Shown here: positions 19,014 through 27,825 of the stretch, one piece after another
Layout of the letters: the number at the start of each line of letters is the position of its first letter
Numbering within the stretch: position 1 is the first letter of the stretch
Assembly (NCBI RefSeq): GCF_001484765.1
Contig: NZ_KQ947376.1
Span: forward strand, 124,001-188,000
Length of the DNA: 64,000 nucleotides
Source: Entomohabitans teleogrylli
Lineage (GTDB): Bacteria; Pseudomonadota; Gammaproteobacteria; Enterobacterales; Enterobacteriaceae
Reading direction: 5' to 3'
Notes under the pieces: model-generated
The model's database searches: none
What the model saw: the letters and a program-made list of their open reading frames with translations, nothing else
Told to the model about the DNA's origin: nothing
Made by a program: the position numbers and the translations under genes

Positions 19014-20366
19014 ATGTTGAGTATCTTCCGACCCGCAGCGCACAAAGCTCGGCTCCCCGCCGACCAGGTCGATCCGGTCTATCGCCGTCTGCGTTGGCAA
19101 ATTTTCATGGGGATCTTTTTTGGTTACGCCGCTTACTATTTGGTGCGTAAAAACTTTGCGCTGGCCATGCCGTATCTGGTGGAACAGGGCTTCTCCCGTG
19201 GCGATCTCGGTTTCGCTTTGTCCGGTATCTCGATTGCGTATGGATTTTCGAAATTCATTATGGGATCGGTTTCTGATCGCTCGAATCCGCGCATTTTCCT
19301 GCCGGCCGGGTTGATTCTGGCTTCTGCGGTGATGTTGTTTATGGGCTTTGTGCCCTGGGCAACCTCCAGCATTATGGTCATGTTTGTGCTGCTGTTTTTC
19401 TGTGGCTGGTTCCAGGGGATGGGGTGGCCGCCGTGCGGGCGCACCATGGTGCACTGGTGGTCCCAGAAAGAGCGCGGCGGTATTGTATCGGTATGGAACT
19501 GCGCCCATAACGTCGGCGGCGGTATCCCGCCACTGCTGTTCCTGCTTGGGATGGCCTGGTTTAACGACTGGCACGCGGCGCTGTATATGCCAGCTTTCGC
19601 GGCGATTCTGGTGGCGCTCATCGCCTTCGCTCTGATGCGCGATACCCCGCAGTCCTGCGGTCTGCCGCCGATTGAGGAGTACAAAAACGACTATCCGGAC
19701 GACTACAGCGAGAAAGACGAACAGGAACTGACGGCGAAGCAGATTTTCATGCAGTATGTGTTCCCGAACCGCCTGCTGTGGTACATCGCCATCGCCAACG
19801 TGTTTGTTTACCTGCTGCGCTACGGCATCCTCGACTGGTCGCCGACCTACCTGAAAGAGGTGAAACACTTCGCGCTGGATAAATCCTCCTGGGCTTACTT
19901 CCTGTACGAATATGCCGGTATTCCGGGCACCCTAATCTGCGGCTGGATGTCGGATAAAGTGTTTAAAGGCAACCGCGGCGCGACCGGGGTGTTCTTTATG
20001 ATTCTGGTGACTATCGCCACCGTTGTGTACTGGCTCAACCCGCCGGGCAACCCGGGGGTAGATATGGCCTGTATGATCGTGATCGGCTTCCTGATTTACG
20101 GTCCGGTGATGCTGATTGGTCTGCATGCGCTGGAACTGGCGCCGAAGAAAGCGGCGGGTACGGCGGCGGGCTTTACCGGGCTGTTCGGTTATCTGGGCGG
20201 GTCGGTGGCGGCCAGCGCCATTGTGGGTTATACCGTTGACTTCTTTGGCTGGGACGGCGGCTTTATCGTGATGATCGGCGGCAGTGTGCTGGCGGTACTC
20301 CTGCTGATCGTGGTGATGATCGGCGAGAAAAAGCATCATGAAGAGATGACGGCTAACCGCGGTTAA
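19014..20366 (+). CDS. glpT: Glycerol-3-phosphate:phosphate antiporter GlpT
   Basis: Major-facilitator antiporter exchanging external glycerol-3-phosphate for internal phosphate. It has 450 residues (E. coli 452) with 12 predicted helices, and it contains the GlpT signature region [19 protein letters not shown] and [14 protein letters not shown]. The central cytoplasmic loop is acidic ([11 protein letters not shown]). It diverges from glpABC and ends at a strong terminator; the usual partner glpQ (glycerophosphodiesterase) is absent downstream. Confidence 0.97.
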   Translation: MLSIFRPAAHKARLPADQVDPVYRRLRWQIFMGIFFGYAAYYLVRKNFALAMPYLVEQGFSRGDLGFALSGISIAYGFSKFIMGSVSDRSNPRIFLPAGLILASAVMLFMGFVPWATSSIMVMFVLLFFCGWFQGMGWPPCGRTMVHWWSQKERGGIVSVWNCAHNVGGGIPPLLFLLGMAWFNDWHAALYMPAFAAILVALIAFALMRDTPQSCGLPPIEEYKNDYPDDYSEKDEQELTAKQIFMQYVFPNRLLWYIAIANVFVYLLRYGILDWSPTYLKEVKHFALDKSSWAYFLYEYAGIPGTLICGWMSDKVFKGNRGATGVFFMILVTIATVVYWLNPPGNPGVDMACMIVIGFLIYGPVMLIGLHALELAPKKAAGTAAGFTGLFGYLGGSVAASAIVGYTVDFFGWDGGFIVMIGGSVLAVLLLIVVMIGEKKHHEEMTANRG

Positions 20367-20390
20367 AAGACGCCCTTCGCGTTACCCTGT

Positions 20391-20425
20391 CAGCCCCCGC
20401 ACTGTGCTGCGGGGGCTGATGTTTT
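20391..20425 (+). terminator. Intrinsic terminator after glpT
   Basis: Perfect 11-base GC-rich stem CAGCCCCCGCA / TGCGGGGGCTG (20391-20401 with 20408-20418), 6-base loop, then ATGTTTT. It abuts the convergent aroH stop at 20425. Confidence 0.92.
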
Positions 20426-21471
20426 CAGAAGCGGCTCTCCACCGTATCGGCAAGCATCGCCAGCAGCGTTTCGCTATCTTCCCAGTTCAGGCATGGGTCG
20501 GTGATCGACTGGCCCCAGGTCAGCGGCTGGCCGGCGATGATAGGCTGGGTCCCTTCCTGTAGGAAACTTTCCGCCATAATGCCGGCGACCGACCGCGAAC
20601 CGGCGCGAATCTGCCGGCAGATCTCTTCCCCGACCTGCAACTGACGTTTGTGCTGCTTCTGGCAGTTGCCGTGGCTGAAATCCACCACCAGGCGCTGCGG
20701 CAGATCGTGCTCGGCCAGCGACTGGCAGGCGGCGGCGATATCCGCGGCATGGTAATTCGGGGTTTTACCGCCGCGCATAATCACATGGCCATATGGATTG
20801 CCGCTGGTCTGGTAGATGGTCATCTGGCCGTGCTTATCCGGGGAAAGGAACATATGGCTGGCCCGCGAGGCGCGAATGGCGTCGATAGCGATACGAATAT
20901 TGCCGTCGGTGCCGTTTTTGAATCCCACCGGGCAGGAGAGCGCCGATGCCATTTCCCGGTGGATTTGGCTTTCGGTGGTGCGGGCGCCGATGGCCCCCCA
21001 ACTGATCAGATCGGCAAGATACTGGCCGATGACCATATCGAGAAATTCGGTGGCGGTCGGGACGGCCATTTCGTTGATTTGTAGCAGCAGGCGCCGGGCC
21101 AGTTCGATGCCGTGGTTAACCCGGTAGCTGCCGTTGAGATCGGGATCGGAAATCAGCCCTTTCCAGCCCACCACGGTGCGCGGTTTTTCAAAGTAGGTGC
21201 GCATGACGATTTCCAGCCGCGACTGGTAGCGGTCGCGCATGGTCCGAATGCGCCGCGCATAGTCCAGCGCGGCGTCGGGATCGTGAATCGAACAGGGACC
21301 TATAATCACCAGCAGGCGCGCATCGTCGCCGTAAAGAATCTTTTCAATGCGCCGCCGGGAAAGCGTGACGTGCTCAGCCACCGCCGGGGAAACCGGGCTG
21401 CGCTGCGCCAGCTCCGCCGGGGTGATCAGGTTTTCTATGCGCGCGGTGCGCAATTCATCGGTTTTATTCAT
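20425..21471 (-). CDS. aroH: DAHP synthase, Trp-sensitive
   Basis: First enzyme of the shikimate pathway: condenses PEP and erythrose-4-phosphate to DAHP. It has 348 residues, equal to E. coli AroH. Conserved catalytic segments are IIGPCSIHDP, RTYFEKPRTVVGWKGLI, GARTTESQ and VDFSHGNCQK. The AroH assignment (rather than AroF or AroG) rests on the TrpR operator upstream and the ppsR neighbour, both as in E. coli. The gene has a leader of about 130 bases. Confidence 0.94.
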   Translation of the reverse strand: MNKTDELRTARIENLITPAELAQRSPVSPAVAEHVTLSRRRIEKILYGDDARLLVIIGPCSIHDPDAALDYARRIRTMRDRYQSRLEIVMRTYFEKPRTVVGWKGLISDPDLNGSYRVNHGIELARRLLLQINEMAVPTATEFLDMVIGQYLADLISWGAIGARTTESQIHREMASALSCPVGFKNGTDGNIRIAIDAIRASRASHMFLSPDKHGQMTIYQTSGNPYGHVIMRGGKTPNYHAADIAAACQSLAEHDLPQRLVVDFSHGNCQKQHKRQLQVGEEICRQIRAGSRSVAGIMAESFLQEGTQPIIAGQPLTWGQSITDPCLNWEDSETLLAMLADTVESRF

Positions 21472-21618
21472 TGGGTGTCTCAGAAACAGGTGCTTCGCGG
21501 CGCCAGGTATGGCGGGAAGTGATGGCGATCACGATAAACCAATCCATGCCAAATTCAAGCGCGGGGACAGATTCATCTGCCGTATGCCGGACACCCTAAC
21601 ATATTTAATCGCACCTTT

Positions 21619-21636
21619 GTACTAGTTTATCAGTAC
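21619..21636 (-). promoter_or_regulatory. TrpR operator for aroH
   Basis: GTACTAGTTTATCAGTAC is a near-perfect palindrome matching the TrpR consensus GTACTAGTTAACTAGTAC at 16 of 18 positions. It lies about 150 bases upstream of the aroH start and overlaps the last codons and stop of ppsR (21630-21636). It indicates tryptophan repression of aroH. Confidence 0.9.
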
Positions 21637-22463
21637 ATGCGCCGGTTCAGACCCATAATATCGAGAATTTTGGTGGCGATCTCTTCGACGGAATAGTTGG
21701 TACTGTTGATGTAGCGAATCTGGTTTTTGCGGTACAGCGCTTCTACCTCCGCCACTTCCATCCGGCACTGGCGCATCGAGGCATAGCGGCTATTTTCCCG
21801 GCGCTCTTCGCGGATAGCAGCCAGCCGCTCCGGGTTGATGGTGAGGCCAAACAGCTTGTGCTGCAGCGGTTTGAGCACCGCCGGCAATTGTAGGTTATCC
21901 ATATCGTCGGCGATAAAGGGGTAGTTGGCGGCGCGAATACCGAACTGCATCGCCAGATACAGGCTGGTCGGGGTTTTACCGCAGCGCGACACCCCCAGCA
22001 GAATCACCTGCGCCTGATCGAGATTGCGCATTGAGATGCCGTCGTCATGGGCGAGGGTGTAATCGATCGCCGCAATACGCGCGTCGTATTTGTTGATGTT
22101 CGCCGGGTTCAGCCCGTGGGTGCGATGGGCGACCGGCAGCGGATCGAGCTTCAGCTCCTGCTGCAGCGGCGCCACCAGCGCCTGAACGATATCCTGGCAG
22201 AACCCTTCGCTGTTAAGAATAATGGCGCGAATTTCCGGCATGATGATCGAGTAAAACACCAGCGGCCGCACGCCGGTTTGCTGGTAGATAGCGTCGATCT
22301 GTTCTTTTACCGCCCGGGCGCGGTTTTCGTTTTCCACAAACGGCAGCGTGACGCTGTTCACGCTCACCGGAAACTGCGACATCACCGCGTGGCCCAGCAC
22401 TTCGGCGGTGATTGCCGTTCCGTCGGAAATATAGAATACATGGCGGTCAACATTATTATCCAT
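21630..22463 (-). CDS. ppsR: PEP synthase regulatory protein (kinase/pyrophosphorylase)
   Basis: DUF299-family bifunctional enzyme that inactivates PEP synthase by ADP-dependent phosphorylation of a threonine and reactivates it with phosphate. The 277-residue protein has the P-loop [15 protein letters not shown] at about residues 152-166 and an N-terminal [16 protein letters not shown]. It diverges from its target gene ppsA, the usual arrangement. Formerly ydiA. Confidence 0.96.
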   Translation of the reverse strand: MDNNVDRHVFYISDGTAITAEVLGHAVMSQFPVSVNSVTLPFVENENRARAVKEQIDAIYQQTGVRPLVFYSIIMPEIRAIILNSEGFCQDIVQALVAPLQQELKLDPLPVAHRTHGLNPANINKYDARIAAIDYTLAHDDGISMRNLDQAQVILLGVSRCGKTPTSLYLAMQFGIRAANYPFIADDMDNLQLPAVLKPLQHKLFGLTINPERLAAIREERRENSRYASMRQCRMEVAEVEALYRKNQIRYINSTNYSVEEIATKILDIMGLNRRMY

Positions 22464-22794
22464 TAGTCGATCCTGAATGGCTGAAAGGTGAGTTCAAGCA
22501 TAAAATAAAAGTCTGAGCGACGTCTCTTTTTGTTGTGATTTTTGTAAATGAAATAACGTTTTTATTTTTTATGAAAAGGGTATTTCACTTCAATGAGAGC
22601 GTGTAACATTTTTTTCTCTTTACTATTTGTGTGGTTAATCAATTAGTTAATTGAAAAAATAGCGAGTCGGAAAAGTGACTAATTTTAATTTGCTTGAACG
22701 ATTCACCGTTTTCCCCGGCGCCTGAATTATGCCAGGCTAAATATGTAGTCTGCTGTTTTGGTACCCATTCATATATCACAAAAGGATTGTTTCG
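22464..22794. other. ppsR-ppsA divergent control region
   Basis: 331 bases, AT-rich, no gene. It holds the promoters of ppsR and ppsA and the Cra site listed separately; AAAGGA lies 7 bases ahead of the ppsA ATG. Nothing else was recognised. Confidence 0.8.
22692..22707. promoter_or_regulatory. Cra (FruR) site upstream of ppsA
   Basis: GCTTGAACGATTCACC; the reverse complement GGTGAATCGTTCAAGC fits the Cra pattern TGAAwCGnTTnA. Cra activates ppsA in gluconeogenesis in E. coli, and this site is about 90 bases upstream of the start. Confidence 0.8.
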
Positions 22795-25170
22795 ATGTCC
22801 AATAATGGCTCGTCACCGCTGGTGCTTTGGTACAACCAACTCGGTATGAATGATGTGGAGAAGGTTGGCGGCAAAAATGCCTCCCTGGGAGAGATGATTA
22901 CCAATCTTTCCGGGATGGGTGTTTCCGTGCCGAACGGCTTTGCCACTACCGCCGGGGCGTTTGACCAGTTTCTTGACCAGAGTGGTGTAAACCAGCGTAT
23001 TTATGAATTGCTGGATAAAACCAACATAGATGATGTGTCTGAACTGGCGAAAGCCGGGGCGCAAATCCGCCAGTGGATCATCGACACACCGTTCCAGCCC
23101 GCGCTGGAAGAGGCGATCCGTGAGGCTTATCAATTACTTTCCGCCGACGATGCCGACGCCTCGTTTGCGGTACGCTCCTCCGCCACCGCGGAAGATATGC
23201 CGGATGCCTCGTTTGCCGGCCAGCAGGAAACTTTCCTTAATGTGCAGGGTATCGATGCGGTGATGGTGGCGGTGAAGCACGTCTTCGCTTCGCTGTTTAA
23301 CGATCGCGCAATCTCTTACCGGGTGCATCAGGGCTATGACCATCGCGGCGTGGCGCTGTCCGCCGGTATCCAGCGCATGGTGCGCTCCGATGTCGGCGCC
23401 GCCGGGGTGATGTTCTCTATCGATACCGAATCCGGCTTCGACCAGGTGGTGTTTATCACCGGCGCCTGGGGGCTGGGAGAGATGGTGGTACAAGGGGCGG
23501 TCAACCCGGACGAATTCTATGTCCATAAACCGACGCTGGAAGCCGGCCGGCCAGCGGTGGTGCGCCGTACCATGGGTTCCAAAAAAATCCGCATGGTGTA
23601 TGCCAACACGCAGGAACACGGTAAACAGGTGCGGATTGAAGATGTCCCGCAGGCCGACCGCGATCGTTTCTGCCTCAGCGACGCTGAGGTCCAGGAGCTG
23701 GCGAAGCAGGCGGTGCAGATTGAAAAACATTATGGTCGCCCGATGGATATCGAGTGGGCCAAAGATGGCCATACCGGCAAGCTGTACATCGTCCAGGCGC
23801 GTCCTGAGACGGTGCGCTCCCGTGGCCAGGTGATGGAGCGTTACACGCTGCATGCCCAGGGTAAAATCATCGCCGAAGGGCGCGCTATCGGGCACCGCAT
23901 CGGCGCCGGCCCGGTGAAAGTGATCCACGACATCGGCGAGATGAACCGTATTGAGCCGGGTGACGTACTGGTCACCGATATGACCGACCCGGACTGGGAG
24001 CCAATCATGAAGAAAGCGGCGGCGATTGTCACCAACCGCGGCGGGCGAACCTGTCACGCGGCGATTATTGCCCGCGAGCTGGGGATCCCGGCGGTGGTCG
24101 GCTGCGGCGACGCCACCGAGCGTATGAGCGAGGGCCAGCAGGTGACGGTCTCCTGCGCGGAAGGCGACACCGGCTACGTGTACGCCGAGCTGCTGGATTT
24201 CAGCGTCAAAAGCTCCAGCGTCGACACCATGCCGGACCTGCCGCTGAAAATCATGATGAACGTCGGCAACCCGGATCGCGCTTTTGATTTTGCCTGTCTG
24301 CCCAATGAAGGGGTCGGTCTGGCGCGTCTTGAGTTTATTATCAACCGCATGATCGGCGTGCATCCGCGCGCGCTGCTGGAGTTCGACCAGCAGGAGCCGG
24401 CGCTGCAGAATGAAATTCGCGAGATGATGAAAGGCTATGACTCGCCGAAAGCGTTCTATGTCGGTCGGCTGTCGGAAGGGATCGCCACTCTGGGGGCCGC
24501 GTTCTGGCCGAAGCGGGTGATTGTGCGCCTCTCTGACTTCAAATCTAACGAATACGCCAATCTGGTGGGCGGCGAGCGCTACGAGCCGGAGGAAGAAAAC
24601 CCGATGCTTGGTTTCCGCGGCGCCGGACGTTATGTCTCGGATAGTTTCCGCGACTGTTTTGCGCTGGAGTGCGACGCTGTGAAGCGGGTGCGCAATGAGA
24701 TGGGGCTGACCAACGTTGAGATCATGATCCCCTTTGTGCGCACTGTCGAACAGGCGAAAGCGGTGGTGGACGAGCTGGCGCGTCAGGGGCTGAAGCGCGG
24801 TGAGAATGGGCTGAAAGTCATCATGATGTGTGAGATTCCTTCCAATGCGCTGTTGGCGGAACAGTTCCTGGAGTACTTTGATGGCTTCTCTATCGGCTCC
24901 AACGATATGACCCAGCTAACGCTGGGGCTGGATCGCGACTCCGGTGTGGTCTCCGAGCTGTTCGATGAGCGTAACGCGGCGGTGAAAGCGCTGCTGGCGA
25001 TGGCGATTCGCGCGGCTAAAAAGCAGGGGAAATACGTGGGTATTTGCGGACAGGGTCCGTCGGACCACGAAGACTTTGCCGCCTGGCTGATGGAAGAAGG
25101 CATCGACAGCCTGTCCCTGAACCCGGATACCGTGGTGCAGACCTGGCTGAGTCTGGCTGAACAACAATAA
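22795..25170 (+). CDS. ppsA: Phosphoenolpyruvate synthase
   Basis: Converts pyruvate, ATP and water to PEP, AMP and phosphate for gluconeogenesis. The 791-residue protein has an N-terminal ATP-binding domain ([19 protein letters not shown]), the phosphohistidine swivel domain with [22 protein letters not shown], and a C-terminal PEP-binding barrel ending with the catalytic cysteine in [18 protein letters not shown] threonine next to the active His (RTCHA) is the family target of PpsR. Intact and of normal length. Confidence 0.98.
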   Translation: MSNNGSSPLVLWYNQLGMNDVEKVGGKNASLGEMITNLSGMGVSVPNGFATTAGAFDQFLDQSGVNQRIYELLDKTNIDDVSELAKAGAQIRQWIIDTPFQPALEEAIREAYQLLSADDADASFAVRSSATAEDMPDASFAGQQETFLNVQGIDAVMVAVKHVFASLFNDRAISYRVHQGYDHRGVALSAGIQRMVRSDVGAAGVMFSIDTESGFDQVVFITGAWGLGEMVVQGAVNPDEFYVHKPTLEAGRPAVVRRTMGSKKIRMVYANTQEHGKQVRIEDVPQADRDRFCLSDAEVQELAKQAVQIEKHYGRPMDIEWAKDGHTGKLYIVQARPETVRSRGQVMERYTLHAQGKIIAEGRAIGHRIGAGPVKVIHDIGEMNRIEPGDVLVTDMTDPDWEPIMKKAAAIVTNRGGRTCHAAIIARELGIPAVVGCGDATERMSEGQQVTVSCAEGDTGYVYAELLDFSVKSSSVDTMPDLPLKIMMNVGNPDRAFDFACLPNEGVGLARLEFIINRMIGVHPRALLEFDQQEPALQNEIREMMKGYDSPKAFYVGRLSEGIATLGAAFWPKRVIVRLSDFKSNEYANLVGGERYEPEEENPMLGFRGAGRYVSDSFRDCFALECDAVKRVRNEMGLTNVEIMIPFVRTVEQAKAVVDELARQGLKRGENGLKVIMMCEIPSNALLAEQFLEYFDGFSIGSNDMTQLTLGLDRDSGVVSELFDERNAAVKALLAMAIRAAKKQGKYVGICGQGPSDHEDFAAWLMEEGIDSLSLNPDTVVQTWLSLAEQQ

Positions 25171-25572
25171 GCTATTCGCGTCGCGCGCGGCGCGCACTGG
25201 CTGTTACGGATAACGCCCTGGAGAGCAAAACTCTGCAGGGCGTTTTGCTGTCAAATCCAGGGCCCCTGTGATGAGCAGATGATTGTTGTTGCAAGTGGGT
25301 CAGAAATTTCATTCCTGCGAGATATTTTCTCGCGACAGCATACCGCTGAAAAGTTTCAGCTATCGATAGCGTGTTAATAATAATGTAGTACATTGTCGCA
25401 ATTTAAATGAATTTGCCCCAGGTCATGGCAAGGCTAAAAAAATAAAATGAACCGGGAAATTGGCAAGTTTGGCTATTGTTCCCGGTAACCGCCTTTCCAA
25501 TACTGACGGTCATTAACGGTGGCGCACTACGCGACCGGATACCAGGCCTGTAATTTCTAAAGGTGGGTGATA
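25171..25572. other. Gap between ppsA and the orphan FnIII-like gene
   Basis: About 400 bases. It holds the ppsA terminator at the left and presumably the promoter of the next gene at the right. A 73-residue open frame on the minus strand (25172-25393) runs through the terminator and has no homology that I recognise; I do not call it. Confidence 0.6.
25212..25247 (+). terminator. Intrinsic terminator after ppsA
   Basis: Stem AACGCCCTG / CAGGGCGTT (25212-25220 with 25236-25244) extended by AGAG/CTCT around a CAAAA loop, then TTTG. Confidence 0.85.
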
Positions 25573-26109
25573 ATGACCATGTCCAGTGAACCTTCTCGCC
25601 AGACGCCGCGTTTTTCGACGACGTTTAATTCTGCGTTATATCATTTTTTACAGCACCTGCAGCGGGATGCGGTAAAAAGCGGCTTTGATTATGGCCCGCT
25701 GGCGTTTGCCAGTAAGCGGGTGAAAAATTGTAGTGGAGAGGTGATCGTCACGCTGGAGGTGGTCAATCGCCAGACCTGTAAGGTTAATGAAATTGTGCGT
25801 CTGTATGTGTGCGATAAGACCGCGCAGCCGGGGCGGCTGGTACATGCGCTGAAAGGCTTCCAGCCCGTGGAGCTGGAGGCCGGGGAGAAGGCGCGTCTGA
25901 CTTTCCGCATTCCGGTTGATATGCTGAGCGTGACAGGCGATGACGGCCGGCGGTGGGTACGTTCCTCGACGCTGGAGTTTCGTGTCGGCACGTCGGGGAT
26001 GGACATTCGCAGTAGCGGAGAGGTCACTCTTGAGGGGCCGGACCGGATCCTTGATACGCCGGGGCGCTGCGTCAGTTTATGTGAGGTGTGGCAGGAAACC
26101 CGGAGATAA
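25573..26109 (+). CDS. Free-standing fibronectin-III-like domain of the GH3 beta-glucosidase type
   Basis: A 178-residue protein of unknown role. Residues about 38-155 resemble the C-terminal FnIII-like domain of GH3 beta-glucosidases: FDYGPLAF (compare the end of the GH3 core), VTLEVVNRQ, EIVRLYV, the hallmark LKGFQPVELEAGE, LTFRIPVDML and STLEFRVGTS. No GH3 catalytic domain, signal peptide or membrane segment is present, so it should be cytoplasmic. ATG 25573 has AAGGTGGG 5 bases upstream; GTG 25567 and ATG 25579 are alternatives. It sits between ppsA and rprA, where E. coli has the ydiB-aroD to fadK segment, and its stop codon overlaps the 3' end of convergent rprA. Function is not predicted. 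Confidence 0.72.
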   Translation: MTMSSEPSRQTPRFSTTFNSALYHFLQHLQRDAVKSGFDYGPLAFASKRVKNCSGEVIVTLEVVNRQTCKVNEIVRLYVCDKTAQPGRLVHALKGFQPVELEAGEKARLTFRIPVDMLSVTGDDGRRWVRSSTLEFRVGTSGMDIRSSGEVTLEGPDRILDTPGRCVSLCEVWQETRR

Positions 26110-26214
26110 AAAAAAGCCCATCACGGGAGATGGGCAAAGACTACACACAGCAATTCGTTGTTTCATCTCAGGAGATATCCTGGCTTATAAATCAATGCAT
26201 TGATTTATAACGAT
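26108..26214 (-). ncRNA. rprA: RprA small regulatory RNA
   Basis: Hfq-dependent sRNA that activates rpoS translation and acts on other targets under Rcs control. On the minus strand the sequence follows E. coli RprA almost throughout: a 5' hairpin TTATAAATCAAtgcaTTGATTTATAA, then CTCCTGAGATGAAACAACG, AATTGCTGTGTGTAGTC and a terminator stem GCCCATC / GATGGGC followed by eight U. Length is about 107 nt, as in E. coli (about 105). It lies upstream of ydiK as in E. coli. The 5' end is set by alignment from memory and may be off by one or two bases. Confidence 0.93.
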
Positions 26215-26221
26215 GGGATTA

Positions 26222-26227
26222 ATACTA
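26222..26227 (-). promoter_or_regulatory. rprA promoter -10 element
   Basis: TAGTAT on the minus strand, 8 bases upstream of the inferred RprA start, preceded by C as favoured by RpoS-type promoters. Confidence 0.6.
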
Positions 26228-26248
26228 GGCACCTCATTACGTTGCGTC

Positions 26249-26265
26249 GATCGGATTCGTCTCAA
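26249..26265 (-). promoter_or_regulatory. RcsB box upstream of rprA
   Basis: TTGAGACGAATCCGATC on the minus strand, centred near -43 of rprA, resembles the RcsB activator site described for rprA and fits a response-regulator position next to the promoter. Confidence 0.7.
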
Positions 26266-26396
26266 TAGTTAACTGCTAATAGCCAATCTGTCGATATTTC
26301 ATCGGCCCTGAAATTATTTGGTGGGATAAACTGCTGAATGGTGAATATAGCCGTTAGATCTGTCTTAGTTATTTTTTCGCCCGGTTTTTACGCCAT

Positions 26397-26431
26397 AAAA
26401 AAACCGGCCCGCAATCTCTATACGGGCCGGT
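26397..26431 (-). terminator. Intrinsic terminator after ydiK
   Basis: On the minus strand ACCGGCCCG / CGGGCCGGT (9-base stem, 11-base loop) followed by seven T. It starts 15 bases after the ydiK stop. Confidence 0.92.
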
Positions 26432-26445
26432 CTTTTAAAATCGCA

Positions 26446-27573
26446 TCACTGCTCAGTAGTAGTGGTGGTGCTCGGCTCGGCGTCTTCGAGGATCTCCACC
26501 ACTGCGCTGGGGTCTTCCTCAGGCATCGGGGTTTCATTCACCCATACCGCGTAAAGCCTGTAAGAGACGGCCAGCAGTACCGGGCCGATAAACAGACCAA
26601 TCATCCCGAAAGCGATTAATCCCCCGATAACCCCGGAGAGGATCAGCACCATTGGCAGGTCGGCGCCCATACGAATCAATACCGGGCGGATAACGTTGTC
26701 GAGCGTCCCGACCACGCAACTCCATACCAGCAGTACCGTGCCCCATGTGGTATCCCCGCTCCAGTACAGCCAGATGATGGCCGGCACCAGCACCGGTAGC
26801 GGGCCAATCTGTACCAGGCAGCAGAAGATCATAACCACGGTGAGCAGCGTAGCATAAGGAATACCAGAGACAGCCAGGCCAATACCGCCGAGGATCCCCT
26901 GTACCAGCGCCGTTACCACCACGCCCAGCGCCACCGCGCGGATGGCCTGCGCCGCCAGAATAATCGCCGCGTCGCCGCGCACGCCGGCCAGACGGTAGGC
27001 AAAGTGGCGGAACCCCCGGGCAACGCTTTCGCCGCGCCAGTACAGCAGGGCGCTGAATAGTAGCATCAGACCACAGTGCACCACAAAACTGCCGACGTGA
27101 GCGACCTGGCCGACAAACCAACTGGTGGTGGTGCCGACATAGGGGCGCACTTTGGCCATCAGCGCGCTACCGCCGCTGTTGACCATGCTATTCCAGCTAC
27201 TGTAAAGCTTGTCGCCGACCAGTGGAACGCTGTGCAGCCATTCGAAAGTCGGCGGCGTCATATTGCCGGAAGTCACCCACTTGATCAGCGGCGCGCTGTT
27301 CTCCACCAGGCTGTTAACCAGCATGGCAATCGGGATGATGAACAGCAGGATCAGCAGGAATGTCATCACCAGTACGGCCAGCGAACGCCGTCCCCACAGG
27401 GCGCGCTGTAGACGCAGCAGCAGCGGCCAGGTGGCGATAACCACTGTGCCGGCCCAGGCAAATCCCAGGATAAATGGCTGCACCACCCAGAAACAGGCGA
27501 CGATCATCAGGGCGAGAAACAGTACGGACAGCAAAATACGTGGAACGTCCACGGGCTGACGGAGTTCGGTCAT
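26446..27573 (-). CDS. ydiK: AI-2E family membrane protein YdiK
   Basis: Inner-membrane protein of the AI-2 exporter/UPF0118 family, 375 residues with about eight hydrophobic segments. Family landmarks are the paired N-terminal helices, the periplasmic region around residues 85-150 and the C-terminal helices with GGLIAFGMIGLFIGPVLLAV. The tail is acidic and ends in a threonine run. Substrate is unknown. It is divergent from ydiJ, as in E. coli, across a 252-base gap with a possible PurR site. Confidence 0.93.
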   Translation of the reverse strand: MTELRQPVDVPRILLSVLFLALMIVACFWVVQPFILGFAWAGTVVIATWPLLLRLQRALWGRRSLAVLVMTFLLILLFIIPIAMLVNSLVENSAPLIKWVTSGNMTPPTFEWLHSVPLVGDKLYSSWNSMVNSGGSALMAKVRPYVGTTTSWFVGQVAHVGSFVVHCGLMLLFSALLYWRGESVARGFRHFAYRLAGVRGDAAIILAAQAIRAVALGVVVTALVQGILGGIGLAVSGIPYATLLTVVMIFCCLVQIGPLPVLVPAIIWLYWSGDTTWGTVLLVWSCVVGTLDNVIRPVLIRMGADLPMVLILSGVIGGLIAFGMIGLFIGPVLLAVSYRLYAVWVNETPMPEEDPSAVVEILEDAEPSTTTTTEQ

Positions 27574-27771
27574 AAACCTCGATTACCTTATCTAAAGCGC
27601 CGCAGCGCGGGAAGCCAATAAGCCACGGAACTGATTGTAGTGAATTTTATCGGTAGTGCGCCACTGGCGCAGCGCTGGAGAAAAGATTTCAGGATAATCA
27701 TATAAAGCGGTTGGCGGGTTAAAGAGAATAGCGCGCCCCCTGGAAAAATGTGATACAACCTTGAGTGCGCT

Positions 27772-27787
27772 ACGCAAACGATAAAAC
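27772..27787. promoter_or_regulatory. Possible PurR site upstream of ydiK
   Basis: ACGCAAACGATAAAAC matches the first nine bases of the PurR palindrome ACGCAAACGTTTGCGT, but the other half is poor. Weak call. Confidence 0.35.
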
Positions 27788-27825
27788 ACAACATGTATTC
27801 CTTTGACTGACAGGGTCAATTGCTG

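Noticed and set aside
23134-24363. 409-codon open frame opposite ppsA
   Set aside because: Antisense shadow; composition (many His, Arg) follows from the ppsA codons.
25172-25393. 73-codon minus-strand frame after ppsA
   Set aside because: Runs through the ppsA terminator and shows no protein-like features.
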